DNA of 64,000 nt from Candidatus Kryptobacter tengchongensis. Its GTDB lineage: Bacteria; Bacteroidota; Ignavibacteria; Kryptoniales; Kryptoniaceae. The number at the start of each line of letters is the position of its first letter. Within the stretch, counting starts at the first letter, position 1. The stretch is from assembly GCA_001485605.1 (NCBI GenBank), contig FAON01000004.1:1-64000 (forward strand). Direction: 5' to 3'. The position numbers and the translations under genes are program-made. The notes beneath the pieces are model-generated. The model was given only the letters and a program-made list of their open reading frames with translations, had not been told where the DNA came from and made no database searches. Of the stretch, positions 1-7,167 are shown piece after piece.

Positions 1-806
1 TATACATCCGTATATTCACAATATCCTGCTAAAACAGCCAATTCATAATGCCCATAGTGACTAAATATCCTCGCACCTGGAAAAACTTCTTTGAATAGTT
101 CTTTCTGGAATTCATAGAGATTTTCAGACGCGCACAATATACCTTTTATTGGAGGAAATGACTTATTATTTTCTTTTAAGTATTTGGCAAAAAGATAAAG
201 AGAAGAAGGATACCCTTTAAGAAATTCTGGTTGATATTCAAAAGCTACTTTTCTATATATTTCCATTTGCTCAGGTATCAAATAGTATGAAGAGCACCTT
301 AGCTCATTAAACTCAGGATGAAACTCCATACGATCAGGGGTATTGATAGGTAGTCCTCTGAAAACCATCTGCCTACAACCTTCTTTCCAGCCAACTCTAC
401 TATATAAAAATGCTTTTGAAGCAAGTTCTCTTGCAAAGGCTTTTTTACCTCTATAAAAACCAAAAGGTATACCGGTACTTCCACCTGTTGTTACATATTC
501 CATGTCATCTGTAACAAATGTGAATTTATTCAAATCAGCCTGTATAAGCTTTTTATCAACAAATGGTAGTTTCCTAAAATCTTCAAAGGTTTTGATATCA
601 TCTGGAGTTATACCCGCATTTATGTAAATTTCACGATAACCTTCGGTGTTTTTAAAAGCATGTTGGACTATACTTTTTATCTCCTTTAATTGATAATCAA
701 GAATTTGTTCCTCTGTCCAATTTTCAGTTCTTTTTAGAAACTCTTTCCATTCTACATAATAAGGATTTTTCAAGTCCTTATGTATCTCATCAGCTTTAAA
801 TCTCAT
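1..806 (-). CDS. CapK/PaaK-like adenylate-forming enzyme, 3' end outside window
   Basis: Partial gene: the frame is open from an ATG at 806 to the window edge, giving the first ~268 residues. The TTGGSTGIP stretch near residue 110 matches the Ser/Thr/Gly-rich nucleotide loop of the phenylacetate-CoA ligase / CapK family of adenylate-forming enzymes. Members of the CapK branch are typically found in capsule and exopolysaccharide loci, although the reaction is often unknown. The start overlaps the stop of the upstream epimerase gene by four bases (ATGA), so the two are probably co-translated. The neighbouring GDP-mannose epimerase supports a cell-surface polysaccharide role. Family assignment is good; substrate is unknown. 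Confidence 0.8.
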   Translation of the reverse strand, partial: MRFKADEIHKDLKNPYYVEWKEFLKRTENWTEEQILDYQLKEIKSIVQHAFKNTEGYREIYINAGITPDDIKTFEDFRKLPFVDKKLIQADLNKFTFVTDDMEYVTTGGSTGIPFGFYRGKKAFARELASKAFLYSRVGWKEGCRQMVFRGLPINTPDRMEFHPEFNELRCSSYYLIPEQMEIYRKVAFEYQPEFLKGYPSSLYLFAKYLKENNKSFPPIKGILCASENLYEFQKELFKEVFPGARIFSHYGHYELAVLAGYCEYTDV

Positions 807-1774
807 AGACTCTTCCTCACTTGTTCTTCAATCCACTTATAAGTTATCTTCAACCCTTCCTTTAAAGGCATTGATGGTGCCCAACCTAATTTTTCTTTAA
901 TTAATCTATTATCTGAATTTCTACCTCTTACACCTTGTGGACCTGGAACATGGATTATTTTCAACTTTACCCCAGCAATCTCCATTATCATTTCTGCTAG
1001 TTGATCTATGGTTACCATTTCCTCTGAACCAATATTTACAGGACCTGTCCAGTCTGAACGCATAAGCCTAATCGTTCCTTCAATGCACTCATCAATATAT
1101 AAAAATGAGCGAGTCTGTTTACCATCTCCCCAAACTTCTATAAAATCTTCTCCTTTCAACTTTGCAGTTGCTACCTTTCTACATAATGCAGCTGGTGCTT
1201 TTTCACGACCACCGCGCCATGTCCCTTCAGGACCAAAAATATTATGGTATCTTGCTATCCTTACCTCCATACCATAATTCCTGTGGTATGCAAGATAAAG
1301 TCTCTCACTAAATAACTTCTCCCATCCATATTCACTATCTGGCATTGCAGGATATGCCGAATCCTCTGAACACTTAGGATTATTCGGATCTCTTTGATTA
1401 TATTCTGGATATATACAAGCAGATGAAGAATAGAATATTCTTTTTATGTTTCTCTTGCGGCAAGTATCTAATACATTAAGGTTTATCATCGCTGAATTGT
1501 GCAATATGTCTGCATCATTCTCACCTGTAAAAACATATCCTGCGCCTCCCATATCTGCTGCGAATTGATAAACCTCATCAAATTTCATATCAATCACATG
1601 CCTTACAAAATATGGATCCCTCAAATCACCAATCACAAAGTCATCCGCCTCTGTTTCTGAAAATTCTGGAAACTTCAAATCAACGCCCCTTACCCAGAAA
1701 CCTTCCTTTTTAAGCCTTTTTACCATGTGACTTCCAATAAATCCACCTGCTCCACAAACTAGGGCTTTTTTCAT
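803..1774 (-). CDS. GDP-mannose 3,5-epimerase-like NAD-dependent epimerase
   Basis: Extended short-chain dehydrogenase fold of 323 residues with an N-terminal GAGGFIGSH dinucleotide loop. It is unusually close to GDP-mannose 3,5-epimerase, the plant enzyme making GDP-L-galactose and GDP-L-gulose. Shared signatures are AADMGG, SSSACIYPE (with the catalytic Cys), YGWEK (Tyr-x3-Lys), the REKAPAALCRK segment with the second catalytic Lys, WGDGKQTRSF and NSDNRLIKEKLGW near the C-terminus. In bacteria this family usually supplies sugars for surface polysaccharide. It is followed by a CapK-like gene with a 4-base overlap. The substrate is inferred from motif identity with the plant family; another GDP-hexose is possible. 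Confidence 0.88.
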   Translation of the reverse strand: MKKALVCGAGGFIGSHMVKRLKKEGFWVRGVDLKFPEFSETEADDFVIGDLRDPYFVRHVIDMKFDEVYQFAADMGGAGYVFTGENDADILHNSAMINLNVLDTCRKRNIKRIFYSSSACIYPEYNQRDPNNPKCSEDSAYPAMPDSEYGWEKLFSERLYLAYHRNYGMEVRIARYHNIFGPEGTWRGGREKAPAALCRKVATAKLKGEDFIEVWGDGKQTRSFLYIDECIEGTIRLMRSDWTGPVNIGSEEMVTIDQLAEMIMEIAGVKLKIIHVPGPQGVRGRNSDNRLIKEKLGWAPSMPLKEGLKITYKWIEEQVRKSL

Positions 1775-2045
1775 AAATTTTTCACGATTTTTTTTTAGTT
1801 AAATTAACTTACTTTTACTCTGTAGTCCAAACATGCTACCGCCATTGGGAGCTCTTCCCTCTCCCCCGAATTAAACTGGCATTTAGATATGTAAACATTA
1901 ACCTCATAAAACTTTGCTATAAATATAATAAATTTTTTAATTCATGTCAAGAGTTTATAACCGAAAATCTTTACTATCTTAAAAATATAGTCGTATCCCC
2001 TACCTTTTACCTTTCATCCTGTTGTTACAAGCATAATTTGCCAAC
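1775..2045. other. AT-rich intergenic stretch, leader of the polysaccharide genes
   Basis: No coding frame is supported here. The first ~200 bases are AT-rich and would hold the promoter of the minus-strand epimerase. I see no convincing -35/-10 pair. Around 1850 a short CCCTCTCCCCC remnant resembles a decayed copy of the hairpin repeat found further right. Confidence 0.4.
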
Positions 2046-2430
2046 TGTCATTGCGAGCGTAAGCCAGGATGAAAAATTGACTCATTCCCTAACCCCCTCT
2101 CTATAAAAATAGAGAGGGGGAATTAAAGGGGGTGAGTTAGAAATAAACGTAAGCAATCTTATAAAAATTGTTCTATTGGACAATGACAGGATGAAAATTG
2201 ACTCACCCTCTAACCCCCTCTCTAAAATTAGAGAGGGAGAACTTAATGGGGGGTGAGTTAATAAATCAGAAATTGTCCCAACGTGATTACTTTGTAACTT
2301 AGTGCTTCGTCCCTCGCAATAATTCACCCCTTGTCCCCTCCCTACAGCTCCAGAAGGGGGAACTAAAAGGGTAAGTTAATAAACTGACTCGCCTCCCTCT
2401 AAAATTAGAGAAGAACTAAGGGGCTGAGTT
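2046..2430. repeat. Repeat cluster 1: four hairpin repeats nested in a TGTCATTGCGAG element
   Basis: Copies of a ~60-bp two-tier hairpin lie at 2080-2138, 2201-2259, 2321-2377 (degenerate) and 2387-2430 (degenerate). The outer arms are ACTCACCCCC and GGGGGTGAGT; the inner arms are CCCCCTCTCTA and TAGAGAGGGGG. They are embedded in a second repeat type that starts TGTCATTGCGAG at 2046-2057 and has a decayed partner CCTCGCAAT near 2311-2319. Open frames across this cluster are low-complexity artefacts of the repeats. Confidence 0.85.
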
Positions 2431-2508
2431 AAAAAACGAAGTAATCTTACTTCTGTTAACTTTTAATCATTGAAATTTACATTTGGATTTTTTATAATTC
2501 AACAAAGA

Positions 2509-2582
2509 GCGCCTGTAGCTCAACTGGATAGAGCGTGGGCCTCCGGAGCCCGAGGTTGCGGGTTCAAGTCCCGCCAGGCGCG
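2509..2582 (+). tRNA. tRNA-Arg (anticodon CCG)
   Basis: A full cloverleaf can be folded. The acceptor is GCGCCTG with CAGGCGC, the D stem is GCTC/GAGC, and the anticodon stem is TGGGC/GCCCG around loop CTCCGGA (anticodon CCG, reading CGG). The variable loop is AGGTT and the T arm is GCGGG-TTCAAGT-CCCGC. Discriminator base is G and the 3' CCA is not encoded. It lies between repeat cluster 1 and pdxJ; no integrase is nearby. Confidence 0.95.
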
Positions 2583-2736
2583 CTAAACCCTTCGTTTGCG
2601 AATTCACCCCGACAAAAAATGACAGCCTTTGAATTTGATAAATGTTTTTATTAAAATTTATTTGGTCTCTTTTCTTCGTTTTCACCTGAAACAAAGTTTG
2701 TTAAGTATATAACAAAAAATAAAAAAATTAATTTTT

Positions 2737-3453
2737 ATGAGACTATCTGTAAATGTTGACCATGTAGCAACTTTAAGGGAAGCAAGAGGGGGACTTGAAC
2801 CCGATCCAGTAACCGCAGCTCATATCGCAGAACTTGCCGGAGCCGATGGAATTGTTTGTCATCTACGAGAAGATAGAAGGCATATAAAAGACCGAGACCT
2901 TCGTCTCCTGCGTGAAACAATAAAGACAAAACTTGATCTTGAGATGGCTGCAACTGAAGAAATGGTTAAAATTGCAATTGAAACCCTGCCAGACCTTGTA
3001 ACACTTGTGCCTGAAAGACGACTTGAAAGAACAACTGAAAGAGGTCTAAATGTAATTGACCAAATCCCGCATCTGACCGATGTTGTAATTGAAATGCATA
3101 AATATAATGTAAAAGTCAGTTTATTCGTTGATCCAGATCCAAAACAGATTGAAGCATCTGCAAAGACTGGAGCTGATTTTATAGAGATTCACACGGGTGA
3201 ATATGCAAACGCGAGAAATGAAAAGGAGCAATTTGAGGAGCTTAAAAAAATAAAGGAAGCAGCAAAGCTTGCAAGAAGCCTTGGGCTTGGCGTAAATGCT
3301 GGGCATGGGTTAAACTATTTAAATGTCATTCCTATAACAAGGGTAGAAGAGATTGAAGAGTTAAGTATTGGTCATGCAATTGTTGCGAGGGCAATTTTCG
3401 TTGGTTTTGAAAGAGCTGTTAGGGAAATGGTGAGGTTGGTAAAGGGAATATGA
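2737..3453 (+). CDS. pdxJ: Pyridoxine 5'-phosphate synthase PdxJ
   Basis: Condenses 1-deoxy-D-xylulose 5-phosphate with 3-amino-2-oxopropyl phosphate to pyridoxine 5'-phosphate, the last step of DXP-dependent vitamin B6 synthesis in the cytoplasm. The 238-residue protein has the normal length and begins with the family hallmark [16 protein letters not shown]. Catalytic residues fit the family: His42 in [10 protein letters not shown], Glu69 in DLEMA and His190 in NAGHGLNY. The upstream bases are A/T-rich without a clear Shine-Dalgarno. It sits alone between repeat clusters 1 and 2. The next gene downstream encodes a PLP-dependent enzyme, but the repeats between them argue against an operon. 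Confidence 0.96.
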   Translation: MRLSVNVDHVATLREARGGLEPDPVTAAHIAELAGADGIVCHLREDRRHIKDRDLRLLRETIKTKLDLEMAATEEMVKIAIETLPDLVTLVPERRLERTTERGLNVIDQIPHLTDVVIEMHKYNVKVSLFVDPDPKQIEASAKTGADFIEIHTGEYANARNEKEQFEELKKIKEAAKLARSLGLGVNAGHGLNYLNVIPITRVEEIEELSIGHAIVARAIFVGFERAVREMVRLVKGI

Positions 3454-3454
3454 A

Positions 3455-4164
3455 TGATCATTGCGAACATTGAGAGTAGCATTATATTTGGAGAAATGAT
3501 GAAAAACTGACTCACCCCCTAACCCCCTCTCTATAAATAGAGAGGGAGAACTAAGGTGGTGAGTTGATGAATTGACTCACCCTCTAACCCCCTCTCTACA
3601 ACTGTAGAGAGGGGGAACTTAAAGGGGGTGAGTAAAAAAATAAAAATTCCCCCGACATAATTACTTTGCGACTTCGTCGCTTTGCACCATGCAATAATTC
3701 AACTCCTGTTCCCTCTCTACAATTTTAGAGAGGAGAACTAAAGAGGTGAATTAATAAACTGACTCACCCCCTACCCCCTCTCTAAAATTAGAGAGGGGGA
3801 AAATGAAAAGGGGGTGAGTTGAAAAACTGACTCATCCTCTAACCCCCTCTCTGTAAAATAGAGAGTCGGCGAAGCGATCCCTTCGGGAGGGGAACTAAAG
3901 GGGGTGAGTTAGAAATAAGCGTAGCAATTTTACAGAAACATAGAACAACGAAAAGATGAAAAATTGACTCACCCCCTAACCCCTTCTCTATAAATAGAGA
4001 GGGGGCAAATGAAAAGGGGGTGAGTTGAAAAACTGACTCATCCTCTAACCCCCTCTCTATAAAATAGAGAGGGGGGAAATGAAAAGGGGGTGAGTTAATA
4101 AACTCACCCACCAACTCCCTCTCTAAAAATTAGAGAGGTGAAACTTAAGAGAGTGAGTTTAGAA
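3455..4164. repeat. Repeat cluster 2: eight hairpin repeats with TGTCATTGCG-type flanks
   Basis: Eight copies of the two-tier hairpin repeat lie at 3510-3565, 3575-3633, 3701-3752, 3762-3820, 3830-3910, 3967-4026, 4036-4096 and 4101-4159. Stems are conserved while loops vary (CAACTG, AAAAT, AAATT and others). Fragments of the second repeat family flank and separate them (ATCATTGCGAAC at 3457; GACTTCGTCGC...ATGCAAT near 3669-3695). The fifth copy carries a 23-bp insertion at 3866-3888. The cluster fills the whole space between pdxJ and the next gene; no coding sequence is supported. Confidence 0.87.
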
Positions 4165-4203
4165 GATGACAGCATCTCAAAAAAATAAATAAAAAGAAAG
4201 ACA

Positions 4204-5394
4204 ATGAACAATAAATCAAAAAACAAAAAATTTGGACTTTCTACCCTTGCAATTCACGGTGAAATGAAAGATCAAACATTTCATTCCGTGGTTTATCCAA
4301 TATACCAAACCTCAACATTTTCAGTTGAAAGATCGGACGATTATCAAAAATTTATTAATGAAGAACCCGACTTTTACATCTATTCACGATATGGTAATCC
4401 AACGGTTCGTGAAGTTGAGAAGAAATTAGCGTTAATTGAAAATTGTGAAGATGCAGTTTTATTTTCATCAGGGATGTCCGCAATCACATCCACCGTTTTA
4501 AGTTTCATTGAAGCTGGAGATGAAATCATATCTTTAAGCTCAATCTACGGGATGACATATAGATTTTTCAGAGATTATCTCCCAAAGTTTGGAGTTAAAG
4601 TTAATTTCGTTGATCTGGAAGATATTGATAAAATTGAAAATTTCATCACAGATAAAACGAAATTGATTTACTTTGAAACACCCGTAAATCCAACCACGAG
4701 AATTGTTGATATTGAAAAACTTGTAAACTTTGCCAGAAAGAATAATATCTTGACGGTTATAGATAACACATTCGCAACCCCGGTTAATCAAAATCCAGCT
4801 GATTTCGGGGTTGATATAATATTACACAGCGCAACCAAATATCTTTCAGGGCATAGTGATCTTATACTTGGATGTGCGATCTCCGACAAATTCAAAATTG
4901 AAAAAATAAGAAAAACGAAAAACACGCTTGGCGGAAATCCCGACCCGCATCAAGTATTTTTACTTGGGCGAAGTTTGAAAACACTTGAATTAAGAGTTGA
5001 AAAACAAAATGAAAACGCATTGAAAATTGCACAATTTTTATCCAATCATAAAAAAGTTAGAAGAGTTTTCTACCCCGGGCTTGCTTCACATCCAGAACAT
5101 GAGATCGCAAAGAAACAGATGAGGGGATTCGGCGGTATGCTTTCATTTGAGTTAAATGGGGGATTGGAAGATGCAAAAAAATTCTGCGATTCGCTAAAAG
5201 TTGCACTTAACGCAACAAGTCTTGGAAGCGTTGAAACGCTTGTGAGCATACCAGTTTTAACCTCACATATAAAAATGAGTAAAGATGAACTTGAAAAAGC
5301 CGGAATTACCGAGTCAATGGTTCGGATTTCGGTTGGAATTGAAAATATAGAGGATTTATTATGGGATTTTGAGCAGGCTTTAAATTCAATTTAA
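4204..5394 (+). CDS. Cys/Met-metabolism PLP-dependent enzyme (gamma-lyase / gamma-synthase class)
   Basis: Fold type I PLP enzyme of 396 residues in the cystathionine gamma-synthase / gamma-lyase / methionine gamma-lyase superfamily. Visible signatures are YSRYGNPT (60-67, binding PLP phosphate from the partner subunit), SSGMSAI (88-94), Asp187 in VIDNTFATP and the Schiff-base Lys212 in HSATKYLSGHSD. Canonical methionine gamma-lyases have Cys in the YGCT position; here it is YGMT (Met117), while synthases usually have Gly. Substrate therefore stays open: cystathionine, methionine, or O-acyl-homoserine with sulfide. Preceded by the repeat cluster and followed by a hairpin shared with the convergent peroxiredoxin gene. 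Confidence 0.88.
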   Translation: MNNKSKNKKFGLSTLAIHGEMKDQTFHSVVYPIYQTSTFSVERSDDYQKFINEEPDFYIYSRYGNPTVREVEKKLALIENCEDAVLFSSGMSAITSTVLSFIEAGDEIISLSSIYGMTYRFFRDYLPKFGVKVNFVDLEDIDKIENFITDKTKLIYFETPVNPTTRIVDIEKLVNFARKNNILTVIDNTFATPVNQNPADFGVDIILHSATKYLSGHSDLILGCAISDKFKIEKIRKTKNTLGGNPDPHQVFLLGRSLKTLELRVEKQNENALKIAQFLSNHKKVRRVFYPGLASHPEHEIAKKQMRGFGGMLSFELNGGLEDAKKFCDSLKVALNATSLGSVETLVSIPVLTSHIKMSKDELEKAGITESMVRISVGIENIEDLLWDFEQALNSI

Positions 5395-5396
5395 AA

Positions 5397-5420
5397 TGAA
5401 AAGGCGTGCTTCCGCACGCC
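5397..5420 (-). terminator. Hairpin terminator between convergent genes
   Basis: A 7-bp GC-rich stem (GGCGTGC at 5403-5409, GCACGCC at 5414-5420) closes a TTCC loop. On the minus strand it is followed by TTTTC, fitting a Rho-independent terminator of the peroxiredoxin gene. Because it lies between two converging genes it may also serve the plus-strand PLP enzyme gene, though no T-run follows on that strand. Confidence 0.7.
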
Positions 5421-5430
5421 CTTAGAAATT

Positions 5431-5886
5431 TCACTTTAATTCCTCAAGTACCTTTGCTATTTTATTAACATCTGGAACATTTGGGATGCCGTGTTCTTCA
5501 ACATAGCGGACGATCCCTTCCTTATCAACAACGACCGTCACACGATTGTGAATTCCTTTATCCTCAAGGTAAACGCCATATTTTCTTCCAACCTCACCCT
5601 TTGGATGGAAATCCGCAAGCAGTGGATAACTTATCTTCATTTTCTCCGCAAACGCTTTATGTGTCCATGTGCTATCAACACTTATCCCGAAAATTTGAGC
5701 GTTCAATGCTTCAAAAATTTTCAAAGCATCAACAAAGCAAGCATGTTCATTTGTGCACACGGGGCTAAAGTCAAGCGGATAAAAAACAAGGACTACATTC
5801 TTACCCCTGAAATCACTTAATTTATATTCTTTATCGTCATGCCCTTTAAGAGTAAAGTCTGGTGCTTGATCTCCAACTTTTATCAT
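5431..5886 (-). CDS. Peroxiredoxin (AhpC/TSA, Bcp/AhpE-like)
   Basis: Thioredoxin-fold peroxidase of 151 residues reducing hydrogen peroxide and organic hydroperoxides. The peroxidatic Cys44 sits in the [13 protein letters not shown] motif. A second cysteine, Cys50, lies six residues later (CTNEHAC). In E. coli Bcp the resolving cysteine is five residues away, and AhpE-type enzymes have none, so whether Cys50 resolves is open. The ATG at 5886 is preceded by AGGAG. Downstream is a hairpin terminator. No reductase partner is adjacent. Confidence 0.93.
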   Translation of the reverse strand: MIKVGDQAPDFTLKGHDDKEYKLSDFRGKNVVLVFYPLDFSPVCTNEHACFVDALKIFEALNAQIFGISVDSTWTHKAFAEKMKISYPLLADFHPKGEVGRKYGVYLEDKGIHNRVTVVVDKEGIVRYVEEHGIPNVPDVNKIAKVLEELK

Positions 5887-5950
5887 AATGCATCTCCTTT
5901 AATTTGTTTTTAAAAATTCGGTTTTAAATATAACAATCCTTAAACAAATT

Positions 5951-6304
5951 TCAAAACTTAACAATTTTCACCTCGTTCCCCGCCTTTATAAAACCACCTC
6001 TCAAAATATCCTTGACATAGAACTCAAATGGTTTAATTTTCTCAATATCCAAAATCACATCTCCGATTTCAACAAGAAACCTTTTGGGTAAATCAATTTC
6101 TTCTTCTTTTTTAAAAATAAAAATTGCGAATTTATCATCGCTCAATTTAGTATCCTCACTCTGGCGAAGCAAAATTTTGATAATATCCGCTTGAACTGAA
6201 TCAATAAAAAAACTTCCCCTTACGGCTCTTAACAACGCCCTATCTCTTATGACCCTTTGTCCGTTCTCAAGCGTAAGTTGAATGTATAAAACAGAAGCAA
6301 ACAT
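5951..6304 (-). CDS. Hypothetical protein, 117 aa
   Basis: I do not recognise this protein. It has no signal peptide and no membrane segment. The sequence alternates short beta-like hydrophobic stretches with charged residues, for example FAIFIFKKEEEIDLP and GNEVKIVKF, suggesting a small mostly-beta cytosolic protein. It starts at an ATG, lies 64 bases upstream of and in the same direction as the peroxiredoxin gene, and is divergent from the respiratory operon, whose promoter region it shares. Coding is supported by a long frame with codon use like its neighbours. Function unknown. Confidence 0.6.
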   Translation of the reverse strand: MFASVLYIQLTLENGQRVIRDRALLRAVRGSFFIDSVQADIIKILLRQSEDTKLSDDKFAIFIFKKEEEIDLPKRFLVEIGDVILDIEKIKPFEFYVKDILRGGFIKAGNEVKIVKF

Positions 6305-6402
6305 TTACATGCGATTTAAATTTTTAAATATCAATTTTAAATTTATCCTTCACCCCGAAATTATGCAAAATAGTTTGATTTCATCTCAACCGGACTTAAA
6401 AC

Positions 6403-6431
6403 TTGACTTTTAAATTAGAAAGTTTTAAATT
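6403..6431 (+). promoter_or_regulatory. Candidate sigma70-type promoter of the heme-copper operon
   Basis: TTGACT at 6403-6408, a 17-bp spacer, then TAAATT at 6426-6431. Predicted transcription start is near 6438, about 112 bases before the first gene. The -10 hexamer overlaps the left arm of a perfect inverted repeat. Spacing and overlap with an operator-like palindrome make it credible, but the hexamer match is partial. Confidence 0.5.
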
Positions 6432-6456
6432 AAGACAAAATCTGTCTTAATTTAAA
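6424..6456. promoter_or_regulatory. Perfect 14-bp inverted repeat, candidate operator
   Basis: TTTAAATTAAGACA (6424-6437) and TGTCTTAATTTAAA (6443-6456) are exact reverse complements around a 5-base AAATC spacer. The palindrome covers the putative -10 and start site of the respiratory operon, a position typical of a repressor site. I could not match it to a known NO- or oxygen-sensor motif. The arms could also form a hairpin in RNA. No regulator gene is adjacent. Confidence 0.6.
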
Positions 6457-6549
6457 CGAACATACTTTTAAAGAATAAAAATAACCTTCAAATTAGCACC
6501 TTCCGAAAAAAATAGTTTCTTTTACATAGGAACAAAAACGGAGGTTGCT

Positions 6550-7152
6550 ATGGCGGTGATAAATTTAATTGCCGTGCTAATTTTCATCATTTTTTCCATC
6601 GTTATTTTTGGGGTTTATGCATATTTTTTCAACTCAACCAGAAGACCAGCCGAGGGGGCGGATTATTACAAAGTTGTCACGAAACTTCGTGTTCCCTTCT
6701 TTTTTCTTATTTTGCTTTTATTGATCGCCGGGCTTGTGCTCACTCTCCCTAAAGTTCCTTATCCATCAAGTGGGCAATTTCCAGATGCAGTTGTTTATGT
6801 CGTCGGAAAACAGTTTTCATTTGCCTTTGATACTCAACCAATTGAAACTGAAGAAAGATGGAAAGAAAGAACAGAAGCCGAGCCAGTTCAGGTGCCTTCG
6901 GATAAATGGATTGAATTTAGAGTTACAAGTTTAGATGTAAATCACGGGTTCAGCCTCTATGATGAGAACGGAAAACTTCTCGGACAGACACAGGCAATGC
7001 CAGGATATGTCAATCGCTTGTTTATAAAATTTGATCAACCCGGATTTTACACTGCTTATTGTATGGAACTCTGTGGAAACTCACATCATGCGATGAAAGG
7101 TATAATTGAAGTTGTTGAAACGAGGAGTTTTAGTTCAAAAATTCCAAATTAA
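6550..7152 (+). CDS. Heme-copper oxidase/NO-reductase subunit II, CuA cupredoxin
   Basis: Electron-entry subunit of a membrane heme-copper complex, 200 residues. Two N-terminal membrane segments (about 5-27 and 47-66) anchor a periplasmic cupredoxin domain. The binuclear CuA site is complete: His132, Cys171, Glu173, Cys175, His179 and Met182, from the motif CMELCGNSHHAM. It accepts electrons from cytochrome c and passes them to subunit I, encoded 16 bases downstream. A strong GGAGG lies before the ATG. With subunit I and the SCO gene the order matches clusters described as norSY-senC, where this subunit is called NorS; a b(o/a)3-type oxidase subunit II is the alternative. Confidence 0.9.
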   Translation: MAVINLIAVLIFIIFSIVIFGVYAYFFNSTRRPAEGADYYKVVTKLRVPFFFLILLLLIAGLVLTLPKVPYPSSGQFPDAVVYVVGKQFSFAFDTQPIETEERWKERTEAEPVQVPSDKWIEFRVTSLDVNHGFSLYDENGKLLGQTQAMPGYVNRLFIKFDQPGFYTAYCMELCGNSHHAMKGIIEVVETRSFSSKIPN

Positions 7153-7167
7153 AAATGGGGGTTTAAA

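Noticed and set aside
299-484. Short minus-strand frame inside the CapK-like gene
   Set aside because: It is out of frame with the CapK-like protein, whose recognisable motifs occupy the other frame for the whole segment.
2082-2327. Minus-strand open frame of 81 codons across repeat cluster 1
   Set aside because: It is built entirely of hairpin repeats; the encoded PPLSSPSL-type low-complexity peptide recurs wherever the repeat occurs.
2509-2582. tRNA-Arg as a genomic-island attachment site
   Set aside because: No integrase gene and no repeated 3' tRNA fragment were seen nearby; the repeats here are of another kind.
2467-2694. Minus-strand frame of 75 codons over the tRNA
   Set aside because: It reads through the tRNA-Arg on the opposite strand; the AGLEPATSGSGG peptide is the familiar artefact of translating tRNA genes.
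3839-4114. Minus-strand open frame of 91 codons across repeat cluster 2
   Set aside because: Same repeat-derived composition, no start signal and no family resemblance.
2046-4164. Repeat arrays as CRISPR
   Set aside because: Units are imperfect self-complementary ~60-bp hairpins with no regular unique spacers, and no cas genes are present.
5491-5820. Plus-strand frame of 109 codons opposite the peroxiredoxin gene
   Set aside because: Antisense shadow of a well-supported peroxiredoxin; no domain or ribosome site.
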